Shown here piece after piece: positions 46,427 through 55,994 of a stretch of 64,000 nucleotides of DNA (the stretch's first letter is position 1; every line of letters starts with the position of its first letter). The notes under the pieces were generated by a model that was not told the DNA's origin, ran no database searches, and saw nothing but the letters and a program-made list of their open reading frames with translations. Origin of the DNA: Prostheceraeus crozeri (taxonomy: Eukaryota > Platyhelminthes > Polycladida > Euryleptidae); the NCBI GenBank assembly GCA_907163375.1, contig CAJQUW010006272.1:62001-126000 (forward strand), in the 5' to 3' direction. A program made the translations under genes and the position numbers.

Positions 46427-46882
46427 TCACGAGAGTTCTTGAACAACGTCACTAATATCCGCGCTGTCGCATGCCATAGCAAGAGCGTCGCAATCGAAAT
46501 CCGTTGTCAACGGCGGGGTCAGCTCATCGGCATTTATGAGGCCACTGATGCGCCTCGTGCGAGGAGAAATTGGAGCCGCCGTCGATGTTCCACCTCCTGT
46601 ACGCCGCACTTCTGTCTTACACGCGGCCAATTTCTTCTTCGCTTCGATCTTCTGCCTCTTCCACAGCGCCTTTAGCTCGTCAGCTGTTCTGCAGCCGTGT
46701 CCATGCGACGAGAATTCTTCGGCGATCTTCCGCCACGTATCCGCCTTTTTCCTTACAATCGCGCAACTTGTTCTCTTGTCTTCGACAATCAGCCGGTGGT
46801 GCGTCGGTTTCAGCAATTCGATAAGCAAGTTTTGCTCTGCTATCGAAAAATTGCGACCTCTCTTCTTTTGCGCAATGATCAA
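46427..46882 (-). CDS. Harbinger Myb/SANT-like DNA-binding protein
   Basis: Intact 151-codon frame. RGRNFSIAEQNLLIELL, DTWRKIAEEFSSHG and CRTADELKALWKRQKIEAKK form a trihelix Myb/SANT-like domain (residues about 8-82) of the kind encoded by the second gene of Harbinger transposons and by related host genes. The tail is acidic. In the family this protein helps import the transposase and recognise the ends. Unlike its partner, it shows no break. Confidence 0.83.
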   Translation of the reverse strand: MIIAQKKRGRNFSIAEQNLLIELLKPTHHRLIVEDKRTSCAIVRKKADTWRKIAEEFSSHGHGCRTADELKALWKRQKIEAKKKLAACKTEVRRTGGGTSTAAPISPRTRRISGLINADELTPPLTTDFDCDALAMACDSADISDVVQELS

Positions 46883-47028
46883 AATGAGTGCTATTAACTG
46901 TCTTAAACTCAGTTTGATTAAATGGTTTTATTAAACTGAGTTTGGTGCATCGACAGAAATAAACTGAGTTTTTCAAAACCAAGTTTGACAGCAAACCAGG
47001 TTTAGATAAACCTCGTTGGTGCATACGG

Positions 47029-48225
47029 GTCTGTTCTCGAGTGTCTTGATTTGTTGATCCTCATCAAACTTCTTGATGTCTTCCGCCATTTTGCGTTTTG
47101 TGGTTTTACACAGTTCGACGTATTCAATGTGTTTAGAGTGTATGTTGGTTCTCTTCAGTATTCGGCGCTTTTCCAGAAGAGATTTCGCTTCCCCTGACAG
47201 TTTATCCTTTTTTCGTTCTTGTGTCTTTCCGAAATACTGACTGCCGATTCTCGTATGGTCGCTGACGTTTTCGCAAAAAATCATTAATATCAAATTTCGT
47301 TATCTAGTTCCATGGTGTCAAACTTATTTGTGACAGACAGTTGGTATTCTTCCTTGTGGGTTGATAGTTTAGCGACATCTGCCATTTGAGGTTTCCGTAT
47401 TAGCTTTGCTCTCTCCATTTTCGTGTTGAAACGCACCGAAGCCCGCACCAGCCGATATATCGCTGCCAGTGTTGAAGCGATTCATGACGTTGACATCTTG
47501 AATGATATGAGGCATGCTTGACAGGATGTAGTCCATCTCATTCTTCGTGGTTCCGTTTGGAGAGATCCAGGTCCATTTCCTCGAAGACTTCTTCTTGAAA
47601 TAGATGCTCATTTTCTTAAGTCCATGTTGTTCGGCAAATTGAAACCATCCGGTGTCCTCTGTCATTTCTAGTTCCTATGCCGTATGGTCCGGTATAAGAT
47701 TCACTTGGATCATGTCTCCAGTGTTGAATCTTTTAGTGTTGAAATCACACCAATATCAGGTTTACAGTAGGGTCTGCTGCTAGTGATAGGATTGTCCACT
47801 TCATCGTATACCTTCTCGACCTCCTCATCTGGGGACAAACTGTCAGGGGAATCGAAATTCTTCTGGAAAAGCGCCAAAAACTGAAGAGAACCAACCGACC
47901 ATTTTTGTCGGCAGATATAGCTGTATGCAATTCAAGTGGTAATTCTTATTGATCCTTGGGCTACTTTTTCACATATCCATTGAAGCTAGTTACTTTGTCC
48001 GCAATCTTCTTATGTACTAGGAAGCCTACTCCGTTTCGATGCAACTTACCAACTTTGTAGTATAACATGTGACCGCTTCTTCTGAGTTTTTGACAACCTT
48101 CTTCTTTCATGTGAGTTTCACAGATACAATAATATCGAAATTTATTTTGCTTACTTCTTTCCAATTCTTGCGACGCGGTCATCAGTGATGAGTGAGCATC
48201 GTACGTTCCAATATTCAGATGTAGG
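47029..48225 (-). pseudogene. RTE endonuclease and linker
   Basis: The minus strand begins LNIGTYDAHSSLMTASQELE (about 48225-48160), then YYCICETHMKEEGCQKL and VGFLVHKKIADKVTSFNGY (to 47961). The middle of the endonuclease is degraded (47930-47745). Its end is intact as GLKKMSIYFKKKSSRKWTW to NRFNTGSD (47620-47460). The linker LLEKRRILKRTNIHSKHIEYVELC is trimmed to 20: EKRRILKRTNIHSKHIEYVE (about 47175-47120), followed by MAEDIKKFDEDQQIKTLENR (to 47030). Several frameshifts. Confidence 0.75.
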
Positions 48226-48619
48226 GGTGCTTGAGGCAGCGTTTTCGCACCCAGTGATTCTTAGAACCCTCTGCTCCTTTCCCGTTTTGACTGCTGCCGT
48301 GGTCAAGGGGTCTAGAGCTGCTGGGAACTGAGGACCATAGATTATTAGTGACTTGTATGCGGTTCAAGGAAGTGCCTTACTCGCCACGCTTGGCACCGCG
48401 CGTTTGCGAGGGATCTTCTGCTAGGGTCACCTTCCCGTTAAGACAGTTAGCTGTACAATCTGACGGGTTCCGTCACCCGGTTTTTCATTCCGTTAGCTAC
48501 TCCTAGATGGGCTACCTACATGGTTTACGAACCCCATCTGCCCTGGCAAGGGTTATTTTAGACTTTTTAGACTGGCACCTTCACTCGCCGGTGACCCGCA
48601 GCTGCTACAGTCACCCGGG

Positions 48620-49235
48620 GAAGACCACAAAGGGCAAAGATGCGCAGAAGTTGTGGCTCGATGTGTGTTTGAAAGTTTGAAATGTCGCTGAATAGGCCAT
48701 ATTTTCAAACTTGTGAAGGCTGTGTAGGACAGAGTATTGGATGGATTTTGATGAAACTTTACTTGAAGGTGAGTGAGGTAGTGTAGAGCTTAAGTTTGGC
48801 TCTATTGCGTTTTCCGCAAAGATGCGCAGAAGTTGTGGCTCGAGGTGTGTTTGAAAGTTTGAAATGTCGCTGAATAGGCCATATTTTCAAACTTGTGAAG
48901 GCTGTGTAGGACAGAGTATTGAATGGATTTTGATGAAACTTTGCTTGAAGATGAGTGAGGTAGTGTAAAGCTTAAGTTTGGCTCTATTGCGTTTTCCGCA
49001 AAGATGCGCAGAAGTTTTGGCTAGTTGTGTGTTTTGAGGATTGTTTTTTTGTCGTTTTTGTCATATTGTGAAGGCTGTGTAGGACAGAGTATTGAATGGA
49101 TTTGATGTAAACTTTACTTGAAGGTGAGTGAGGTAGTGTAGAGCTTAAGTTTGGCTCTATTGCGTTTTCCGCAAAGATGTGTAGAAGTTGTGGCTCGATG
49201 TGTTCTTTTTATCGTGATGTTATTTATTTTGGCTC
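48620..49235 (-). repeat. Inverted satellite array (about 3 units)
   Basis: Three or so monomers of the 182/173-bp satellite in reverse orientation to the main array, including one of the short type (around 49020-49075). The innermost monomer abuts the RTE 5' region at about 48620. The outermost joins the terminal sequence ending at 49250. Confidence 0.9.
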
Positions 49236-49715
49236 TATAGTAAAAAATCATTAACCCTATTTCGCTATCTCCGAACGACCGTGAATTAAGGTATTTCCTT
49301 TTAAAAGGGCTTCTTCCGACCTTCTACTTCTAGCCATTGTGAGATATCTAGAGCACCGGGATATGCAAGTCCTAAATTTTCACGATAGCCCACACTCAAT
49401 ACGGAGTCAGGACTGATAGATTTCATTGTTCGATAGCGCAAAGCGCAATTCATTGGCAATTCGTTGAGCTGCTGTTCACGGGAATTTCATACAGGACAGC
49501 ACAACAGTGTGTGCACACGCAGTCATAATACTGCCTTTGTCCTTCGTCCTCACAGTGATCTGCCTAATCTGCATGCAAATATGTGAGGCAAGCGTCATCT
49601 GATTGATCGATGCGTTGCTATAGCATCAAGCTTGTCTCAAAACATATTATGCGTGCGCCTAACTGGGAAAGCAGCGCGCCCTGCAGATCAGTCTACGTCC
49701 TACGATGATAATAAA

Positions 49716-50028
49716 GGCACTACTGCAGTTTAGTGCACCCTCTTTTACCCCTACTGCAGTTTAGTGCACCCTAAAATGCATGTGAGAACAACATGATTTA
49801 ATCAACAGAATGAATGCCGTTCATTCTTCCCTATAGTTATAAATGAGTGTCTTTGTGTCTTCGTGTGTCTTCGTCTTCGTCTTCGCACATTATACCGAGC
49901 GCGCGCTTCGGTGTAATGTGCGTAGTCATCGTTTGCGGGAGAATGCGCCGTTGTTTTAGGGTGCACTAAACGGAAGTAGGCGCGTTTCCGTCTCTTTCAT
50001 AGAGGGTGCACTAAACTGCAGTAGTGCC
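49716..50028. mobile_element. 313-bp MITE with perfect 8-bp TSD
   Basis: Inverted ends GGCACTACTGCAGTTTAGTG (49716) and reverse complement (to 50028) extend 28 bp. ATAATAAA flanks both sides (49708-49715, 50029-50036). Near-copies of TACTGCAGTTTAGTGCACCC are repeated internally. An hAT-type non-autonomous element judged by the 8-bp duplication. It sits directly before the THAP-like coding piece. Confidence 0.9.
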
Positions 50029-50042
50029 ATAATAAACAGCAA

Positions 50043-50510
50043 GTGCACAAAAGCACATCAGATAACTCAACGAATGTGCATATTTCGTTTTTTGCATTTT
50101 CTCATGACCAGACTCTTCGCGACAAATGGATAAGACAAAGAGCAATTAAACGAGAGGATGTCGATAATTTTGGCCAAAGAAGCGTCTTCCTTCCAACCTT
50201 GTCTTCGCGAATTTGTTCTCTGCACTTCCTTGAAAATGATTTGATCAAGACAAGTCAGCAATTCAAGATCATCTAAGCGTCCCAGAAAAGAATTGAAACT
50301 ATTGCAACTCAAATCTTCGACAGTTCCCAGTGTTTTCAACAACTTTCCATCTTACTATACCTCGGCATCTTCATCAACCAAAACAAACTTTTTGTGGAAA
50401 ACGCATCAACGGCAACGGCTCGCATGGAAGGAGAGAACACAAGAATGGAAACTTGATAATTCGAATTCCCAAGGATGCCTATCACCGATTTCGAGGATCT
50501 CTTAGATTGG
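50043..50510 (+). pseudogene. THAP-domain fragment, degenerate
   Basis: The frame 50043-50276 reads NVHISFFAFSHDQTLRDKW then SRICSLHFLENDL; after a frame change near 50280, SSTVPSVFNNFPSYY follows. The FAF..D..LRDKW block, the C-x2-H pair of ICSLHF and a VPSVF motif in the place of AVPTLF are the hallmarks of the C2CH THAP zinc finger. The N-terminal cysteine pair is not visible; the MITE at 49716-50028 lies just where it should be. THAP fingers are DNA-binding domains of P-like, Kolobok and ISL2EU transposases and of host proteins. Which of these this was is not known. Confidence 0.65.
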
Positions 50511-50599
50511 CTTCCTTCAATAAATCTCCCAACAAATTACACATATATTACGACTTCCGAGTGCTCAGTGTTATCTCATTTTTCTTCAGAATCATTTAA

Positions 50600-51480
50600 C
50601 AATAAATTGTCTCCACACTTTCAAAGTTTCATTCGTATATTTCATGATTTGTAATTTGACTTCTACATCGATGGAATCAGGATACATGGTAATCGATTTT
50701 ATTATCTCTTGGAAACGAATGACACAATCTAAGAAACGGAATTGACTAATTTATGCAAAATGTAAGTCATTGCTATGACTCGAACATCATGTTGTTAATA
50801 GGTAAGCTGATCTATAAATATTTCTCTCCATCGGTTGTTAGTTATAATTTGTACAGGATTTAGTAATTTTATTATTGTACGCTTAGGTCTATCACTGGCA
50901 ATATTTGTTCAGAAATAAAGGCGTTCCACATTTTACATCGTTAAGCTTTATCCTGATGTTATTACAATGTTATGATAATTTGCATTTTTCATGATGAATT
51001 GATGACAGTATATTACACGTCTACTCATTACTAATGTGCCTCTACAGAAGTAAAAACCCATTTCATAAATCATAATTTTTAAACATGAAATCGTGTAGAT
51101 GAAGAGATGAACCCGCATGAGATGAACAGTCAAATCCTAGGCTTTTATTTGACTTATTGTTCATCAAGATACGTCAACTTTTAGTGAAAATGTGTGATTA
51201 TGACTCTAAAAATCTGCTTGATTTTTAAAAAATCGAATAACTGCCATTATTAATTTAAGTTAAACTGCTTTTGGTTGTGAGTCACTCGCGTTGTTACAGC
51301 TTTCAGTTTGCGGGTGCGATCTTCGATGAGAATCCGTTGACATGTGTATTTATATTTAATAACATCATGCGAGGCAATCACAACGAAGTACAAATTAAGC
51401 AAAGTTAGCAATATACTGACGTCAGTCTTCAATACAGTTCGCGGTACATTTCAAACAGCGATCAGTCAGAGGACTTGCTG
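50600..51480. other. Unassigned stretch inside the large element
   Basis: AT-rich. The minus-strand frame 51250-51432 has a hydrophobic start resembling a signal peptide but begins at TTG, not ATG, so I do not call it. Nothing else recognised. Confidence 0.3.
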
Positions 51481-51484
51481 CATC

Positions 51485-51760
51485 TCCATTCTTGATAGGG
51501 GCGGATGGGGCACATTGAACATGTCTTTGATCTTTTCTCAACAGTTTGAATATACTAAATCAAATGAACCAAAATCAAACTCGGATGAAAGGTTGAGGAT
51601 ATCCTTAGTAATCTCTGAGTTGGTGGACGTTTTTGTGACATTTAATCTCCTCAAATTTTTTAAATTGAAATTTCTACCAAAGTGGTTCAATGTGCCCCAT
51701 GCGTGGGGCACATTTAAACCACCCACTGTGGTGGCTACTTTGCGATGTTCATCAATCCAC
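51485..51760. repeat. GGGGCACATTGAA inverted/direct motif region
   Basis: GGGGCACATTGAACATG (51509) faces TTCAATGTGCCCCATG (51687), followed by GTGGGGCACATTTAAACC (51703). These may be the ends of a small element of about 200 bp. Confidence 0.35.
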
Positions 51761-51782
51761 AAACGTACCAGGGCTTTCGTAT

Positions 51783-52137
51783 AGCTCACCCACATACCCA
51801 CAAATCCCATACCTTCACTATCCCCCAACCTACCCACACCCCTTAACCCCACCCCCCCACCCTTAAATCCCAACAACTGAAACCGAAAATCCACCCCCGT
51901 CCCCCCGCAACTCACTCGAGACAACCCCAACAACAACAATAAACGCCCACCAACCAAACAGAACCAAACCAAATCTCCAAACCATACCCCTAAAAACAGC
52001 AAAACCTCCCCCTCACCAACCAAAATCTCACAAAACCAACACCCTCCCTCCACACCAACATACCCCCCCAAAGACAAAACCAGCAACCCCACTAAAAAAA
52101 TCAAACCTCTTTCGAAATACATAACAACCCGTTACCA
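51783..52137. other. Strongly G-depleted, C/A-rich tract
   Basis: For about 350 bases the plus strand is almost all A, C and T with only scattered G; the minus strand is correspondingly G/T-rich and open for most of the length (frame 51538-52122). The predicted minus-strand peptide is extremely rich in Gly, Leu, Val, Trp and Phe. Runs of C (for example 51850-51860, 51899-51908) would make G-quadruplex-type runs on the other strand. The origin is unknown. Such strand skew is typical of some mitochondrial genes and of G4-forming repeats. Confidence 0.6.
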
Positions 52138-52139
52138 CA

Positions 52140-53240
52140 CACACCCTCGCTCCCCTAATGTCCAGTGTCGCCTTACGCAAACGTTAATTAATTTTGCGAG
52201 AAAACCTCAACTCATCCCCTTCTCTAACTCTCAATACCAACAATACACTCATCAGACCCCGTTATTAATTTACGCTGTGTGGCTATCCTAAAAACACAAA
52301 ACCCCCCCCCAGAGCGCCCATTTCCCCGGACGAGTTTTGGTTTTGTTTTCAGCTTCGATGCCAAGAGTGTTAGAGCTGTACTTCTTTTATCGATGCTGTA
52401 AAGGTGTTGACAGTGAAGTTTCTCTTTACACAAACTAGAGACCCCCTCTCTTTACCAAGGTCGGGTACAAGCCGACCTCAAACCAAATTCACCTTTGCCC
52501 CCCAATGGCAAAAGTTCATTTTGCTTAACCCATAGTGAAATCTTATATAATAGTTCAAGTAGTTATTTTCAGGGATATCGGCCGCAAACTTAGTATCCTT
52601 ATTTAGTGAGTTTAACAGTTTTTAGCTTTTAACTCAGTAAATAAAGATGTAGTTTAATAAAGTTTATAGATATAAATAATAATATACAATAAGAAAAGTT
52701 AATCGTTTTAAGAATAAGTCTATTAATGATATTTTTTCTTCTAATTTAAGTCATTTTTTTCTTCTCAGGAATGATTGATCAATAATCAATGATGTCAAGC
52801 AATAATCAACCATTGAAGCGATAGTAAGCAATCGTGTTCGATATAGGTTATGAAACTTCTATGTGAAAGTGAAAATATCGCAGTGATTAGGCCTACACTA
52901 TCGGCTTTCTTGGCCTGATGATCCAAGGCTAAACGTTACTGACTAAACGTTAACCAAGGTTACTGAATGACAAAGACTTTTGAATTGTGTAGTCGCAATC
53001 TTCATCTATGGTTTAGTGACAACACAACGATGATAAAAACTGTAAAAATCCTGCATGTAAAAGAGTGCATGTCCGTTTTGTGGAAACAGGACCATATTGA
53101 CATTCTCAATTAAACTATAATGTAATCATGCTTCCATTGGTTCGCTGCTTCTTTTTTACACTGATACTGTTATCAAAATACAAATGAAAATAGGAAAGCC
53201 ATAAATGATGCAATTGTGAAAAAATGCGTACACTCAATGT
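52140..53240. other. Unassigned stretch
   Basis: Contains a C10 run at 52302, an inverted GGTCGG..CCGACC motif near 52462-52480 and AT-rich DNA. No gene recognised. Confidence 0.35.
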
Positions 53241-53483
53241 AAACATTTCAAAAGTAAGGGAATGCCAAGTTAGTTATTACATCATTTTATGAGAAAAAAT
53301 TAATGAAAATTAACTAATTAACTTCTGGTTGCCGGACTATTTGTCTAACTTATAATTAATTAAACATGACCTAACATTTATGTTCCCTGAAGATAGCTTC
53401 GTGAGGAAAACATAAATTCATTTACAAATGTAATTACATTTGTTTAGTAACAATAAATGCAAATTAATTGAAGCATTTTAAAA

Positions 53484-53949
53484 TTGAAGGCATTTAGAAA
53501 TATACCTTTATGCATTTTCTTCATTCACATATCTATAAATGCCTAAAATTCCATCAAGGCATGCTCTTTTCAGTTATCATTTTATACCCTGAAGATGACT
53601 GCGTTCTGTAGTTGAAATTATTCGAAATTGGTCAATAACGGCTGAATAAATCACATCATTAAGTTACATATACATCAGATGATAATTCGAAAGTAAGGAA
53701 ATGCCAAATTGCTGCTAATTTGGCATTCCCTTACTTTTGAATTATTATCTGATGTAATTTATGCATGTGATTTATTATTCATCCGTACCAATTTCGAGTA
53801 ATTTCAACTACAGAACGCAGTCATCTTCAAGGTATAAAATGATAATTGAACAGAGCATGCTTTGATGGAATTTTAGACATTTATATGCATGCGAATGAAG
53901 AATATGCATAAAGGCATATTTGTAAATGCTTAAAATTTCATCAATGCAT
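53484..53949. repeat. About 460-bp palindrome with hammerhead-like motif in each arm
   Basis: The left arm (53484-53714) and right arm (53720-53949) are inverted copies of about 90% identity meeting at GCCAAATT.GCTG.CTAATTTGGC near 53717. Each arm holds CCTGAAGATGACTGCG..GTTGAAATT. A third, plus-oriented partial copy follows at 53925-54030, and a more diverged one lies near 53380-53416. No coding sequence. It resembles foldback-type elements. Confidence 0.8.
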
Positions 53950-54852
53950 TCTCATTTTTTATACCCTGAAAATGGCTACGCTGAGTATAGTTGAAATTAA
54001 TTGGTTCATGATCTAATAAATTAGCATCATATGGGCAATCCTATTTTCACTTTCATTTAGAATGTCCAACCAAAGAGGCATCATCTCTACGTGATTGTTG
54101 ACTGTTTATAATTATCTTAAAAGATTTCCAAATTAGACTTGACCAACCCTCTTAATCATGTTTGCAAGTGGACAGGCATTTGCTATATTTATTTTTCATG
54201 ATTGTTAGCTGTTTGTAATTGTCTTTAAAGATTTCCAAAAATGCGTTTTTGATCCACACTTGCAATCATGTTCTCATATGGATTTATTTGTCATACTTGA
54301 ACTTCCTTTTTTTATACTGATCGTCAGCTGCATATTTGCGTTTGAAAATTTCCAGATTGAACACTTTATCTCCTTCGCAATCATCCTAATTTCGTAATTT
54401 GTTTTATGACACATTTTTCATCGGAACTTGTCTAGTGCTCGTAATACATATGGTGATCCTTGTATTTTACTATTTTTTGCCGGGAAATAAATGTGACAGC
54501 AGGTCGGGTAATTAATGTAATGCCATTGATTTTAAGCAGCATAATTACATGAAGTGAATAAAAGCTCATGTCGTTTTCCTTTTTTTATGTTAAATGTACA
54601 TGTATGTTCCTATTTATTTTAATTATGTTAAATTCTATAACTTCTTTTCATGCGTCAATAATATTCAATATTTTTTGCATCAAGCATCTTAATGCGCATA
54701 TTAGACCAAAGTCGTTGTCCCTCAAGAAGATATCATCAATGGAGACCGGACACCCAAGCCAGCACAACCGATGGCAGAGAAGCATATTACCACTGTTCTG
54801 TAGGCCGACATTTACTTTTGAGGTGAGTCGCTAAAATAATTTCTTGTGCGAT

Positions 54853-55072
54853 TATTTGTCACTGCCTCCGAATGTTTTGGTTTCAGCAGCATTGAGTTTT
54901 TCTGCTGTTAATCCTTGGAACATTTCGTAGCAGGATGACACCGATCAGCAGCATTTTTATATTGTAGGGCTATTCTTGTCACTGCCTCCGAATGTTTTAG
55001 TTTTAGCAGCATGAGTTTTTCTGCTGTTAATCCTTAGAGCATTTCGTATAGCAGAATGACTTTGATCAACAA
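54853..55072 (+). repeat. 120-bp tandem duplication
   Basis: The stretch starting TTGTCACTGCCTCCGAATG occurs at 54856 and again at 54976, 120 bases apart. The following parts match through TTTTTCTGCTGTTAATCC and CATTTCGTA. Two copies only. Confidence 0.75.
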
Positions 55073-55171
55073 TATTCATCACTAATAACAGCAAAGTTCT
55101 TCAATATTTTGCTACAACGTCAAGTAGGCTATAACTGTAATTTCATCAAAAGAATGTGAACATATAATTAG

Positions 55172-55400
55172 GTGTCGGCGGCTGTCGGGGAATTGTCGGC
55201 GGCAGCTGTCGGGGAATTGTCGGAGGCTGTCGGGAATTGTCGGTGGCTGTCGGGGAATTGTCGGCAGTGTGTCGGCGAAACAGTCGAGGAATTGTCGGCT
55301 CACCGATTCGTCGGCAGATAGTCGGGGAATTAGGACCTTCGCCGTCATTAAGCCGAGTCGGCTTCCCGACAATGGACCGACAGTTCACCGACAGTTTTTT
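55172..55400. repeat. Right GTCGG subterminal repeats
   Basis: About 17 GTCGG/CCGAC pentamers, many within a GGGGAATTGTCGG unit spaced by 15-25 bases. They form the counterpart of the left subterminal region of the 18.5-kb element. Confidence 0.75.
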
Positions 55401-55414
55401 TTCACCGGGATTAT

Positions 55415-55889
55415 AGCGTTGTGGTCATTAGACAGTATTTCCTCGACATGTATCTTTAAACATGCTACCAAGCAGTCTCCGTTGCTACAAGGTGGATGGC
55501 AAGACACATTGGCATATAGTTTTACCAGAACTTTCCTTGCAAGACTTTACCCACAGAGATTCAGCATCGTTACTTATGTCCATTATTTCGTAATTCAATG
55601 ATTGTCTTGCATATATGGGGATGCGACCACCTTTATGTGATTTGATACAATCGGGCCTTTTGCAATGACATTCCAAGCGATCGCGTAAGATAGAGAAATC
55701 CTTTATTGTTATGTAAGAGTCAAGAATTATTTTCCTGAGAAATGTTTCTGTTATACAAAATAAATCGATATTCAGTTTTTGCAAATAGTCAGCTACTAAA
55801 CTACTTGCTTTTTGATTGGTGCTGTTTGTTTTCTTAAGAGAGAATACGTTTAAAACTCCAACTGTAGGTAAATGGACCTTTGTAGTCAA
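55415..55889 (-). pseudogene. LINE ORF2 start: endonuclease N-terminal half
   Basis: The minus strand encodes VGVLNVFSLKKTNSTNQKAS, then LQKLNIDLFCITETFL (catalytic Glu), KGGRIPIYARQSLNYE and SLWVKSCKESSG. A frame change leads to ACLKIHVEEILSNDHNAII, which runs exactly into the terminus of the 18.5-kb element. The rest of the domain resumes at 36857. Confidence 0.75.
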
Positions 55890-55994
55890 ATAATGAAGGA
55901 AAGATGGGGCACCCGCAATCTTGGAATCGTCATCATCATTACTCGAATAAGCTGAATCTAGTCATAGGTTGATGATTGGTCGAGGACCGCCTTC

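Larger units (their letters stand above)
45154..47028. mobile_element. PIF/Harbinger transposon with both genes
   Basis: The inverted ends read CCGTATGCACCAACGAGGTT (45154) and the reverse complement (to 47028). Subterminal copies of AAACCTGGTTTA/TAAACCAGGTTT occur several times on each side. It carries a DDE transposase piece on the plus strand and a Myb/SANT-like protein gene on the minus strand, in convergent order, the standard two-gene make-up of Harbinger. It interrupts the RTE LINE between ENR and SLK of one conserved block. The 3-bp target duplication is not clear. Confidence 0.87.
44401..48620 (-). mobile_element. RTE-type LINE, split by a Harbinger transposon
   Basis: On the minus strand: a 5' region (48620-48230), endonuclease (48225-47369), linker and RT start (47293-47029), the Harbinger insertion (45154-47028), then RT (45153-44401). 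Motifs such as MLYYKVGKLHRNGVGFLVHK, RKWTWISPNGTTKNEMDYIL and AFVDYDKAFDSIEH are characteristic of RTE elements. It is cut off at its 3' side in the middle of RT, just after the third motif. This is unusual because LINE copies normally lose the 5' end, so a deletion or later insertion is implied. Broken by several frameshifts. Confidence 0.82.
37672..49250. mobile_element. 11.6-kb TTAA-flanked element with satellite arrays as inverted ends
   Basis: TGATTTTTTACTATAGAGCC (37672) and its reverse complement (to 49250) are the outer ends, each followed outward by TTAA (37668-37671, 49251-49254). The inverted similarity continues at about 97% through AAAATAAATAACATCACG and then into tandem arrays of the same 182/173-bp satellite, which point in opposite directions at the two ends (about 4.2 kb on the left, about 0.6 kb on the right). 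The interior (41.9-48.6 kb) holds repeat-rich DNA, an RTE LINE and a Harbinger. No transposase of its own is recognised. Near-identical ends imply recent origin. Whether TTAA is a target duplication or part of the end is not proven. Confidence 0.7.
36858..55412. mobile_element. 18.5-kb inverted-terminus insertion (large DNA transposon, class unsettled)
   Basis: The left end starts GATCCCGGTGAAAAAAAA and the right end, read inward, AATCCCGGTGAAAAAAAA. AT (36856-36857, 55413-55414) is duplicated, and removing the segment restores the LINE reading frame. Both ends carry dense GTCGG/CCGAC subterminal repeats: about 8-9 on the left to 37045, about 17 on the right from 55172. It contains a nested 11.6-kb satellite-ended unit, a MITE, a degenerate THAP coding piece, and about 6 kb of sequence not recognised. 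Without the nested unit it would be about 7 kb. The AT duplication and a THAP finger would fit an ISL2EU-like transposon, but that is inference. P-like or other THAP families remain possible. Confidence 0.72.

Noticed and set aside
46313-46934. Plus-strand frames opposite the Myb/SANT-like gene
   Set aside because: The minus-strand frame has the conserved domain; these are shadows.
51250-51432. Small secreted-protein-like frame with hydrophobic N-terminus
   Set aside because: It starts at TTG with no ATG nearby and has no neighbours or homology that support it.
51538-52122. 194-codon minus-strand frame
   Set aside because: Openness is explained by the G/T-rich composition of that strand; no recognisable protein. 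Kept only as a composition finding.
55112-55388. Pro/Arg/Asp-rich minus-strand frames near the right terminus
   Set aside because: They are translations of the GTCGG subterminal repeats.
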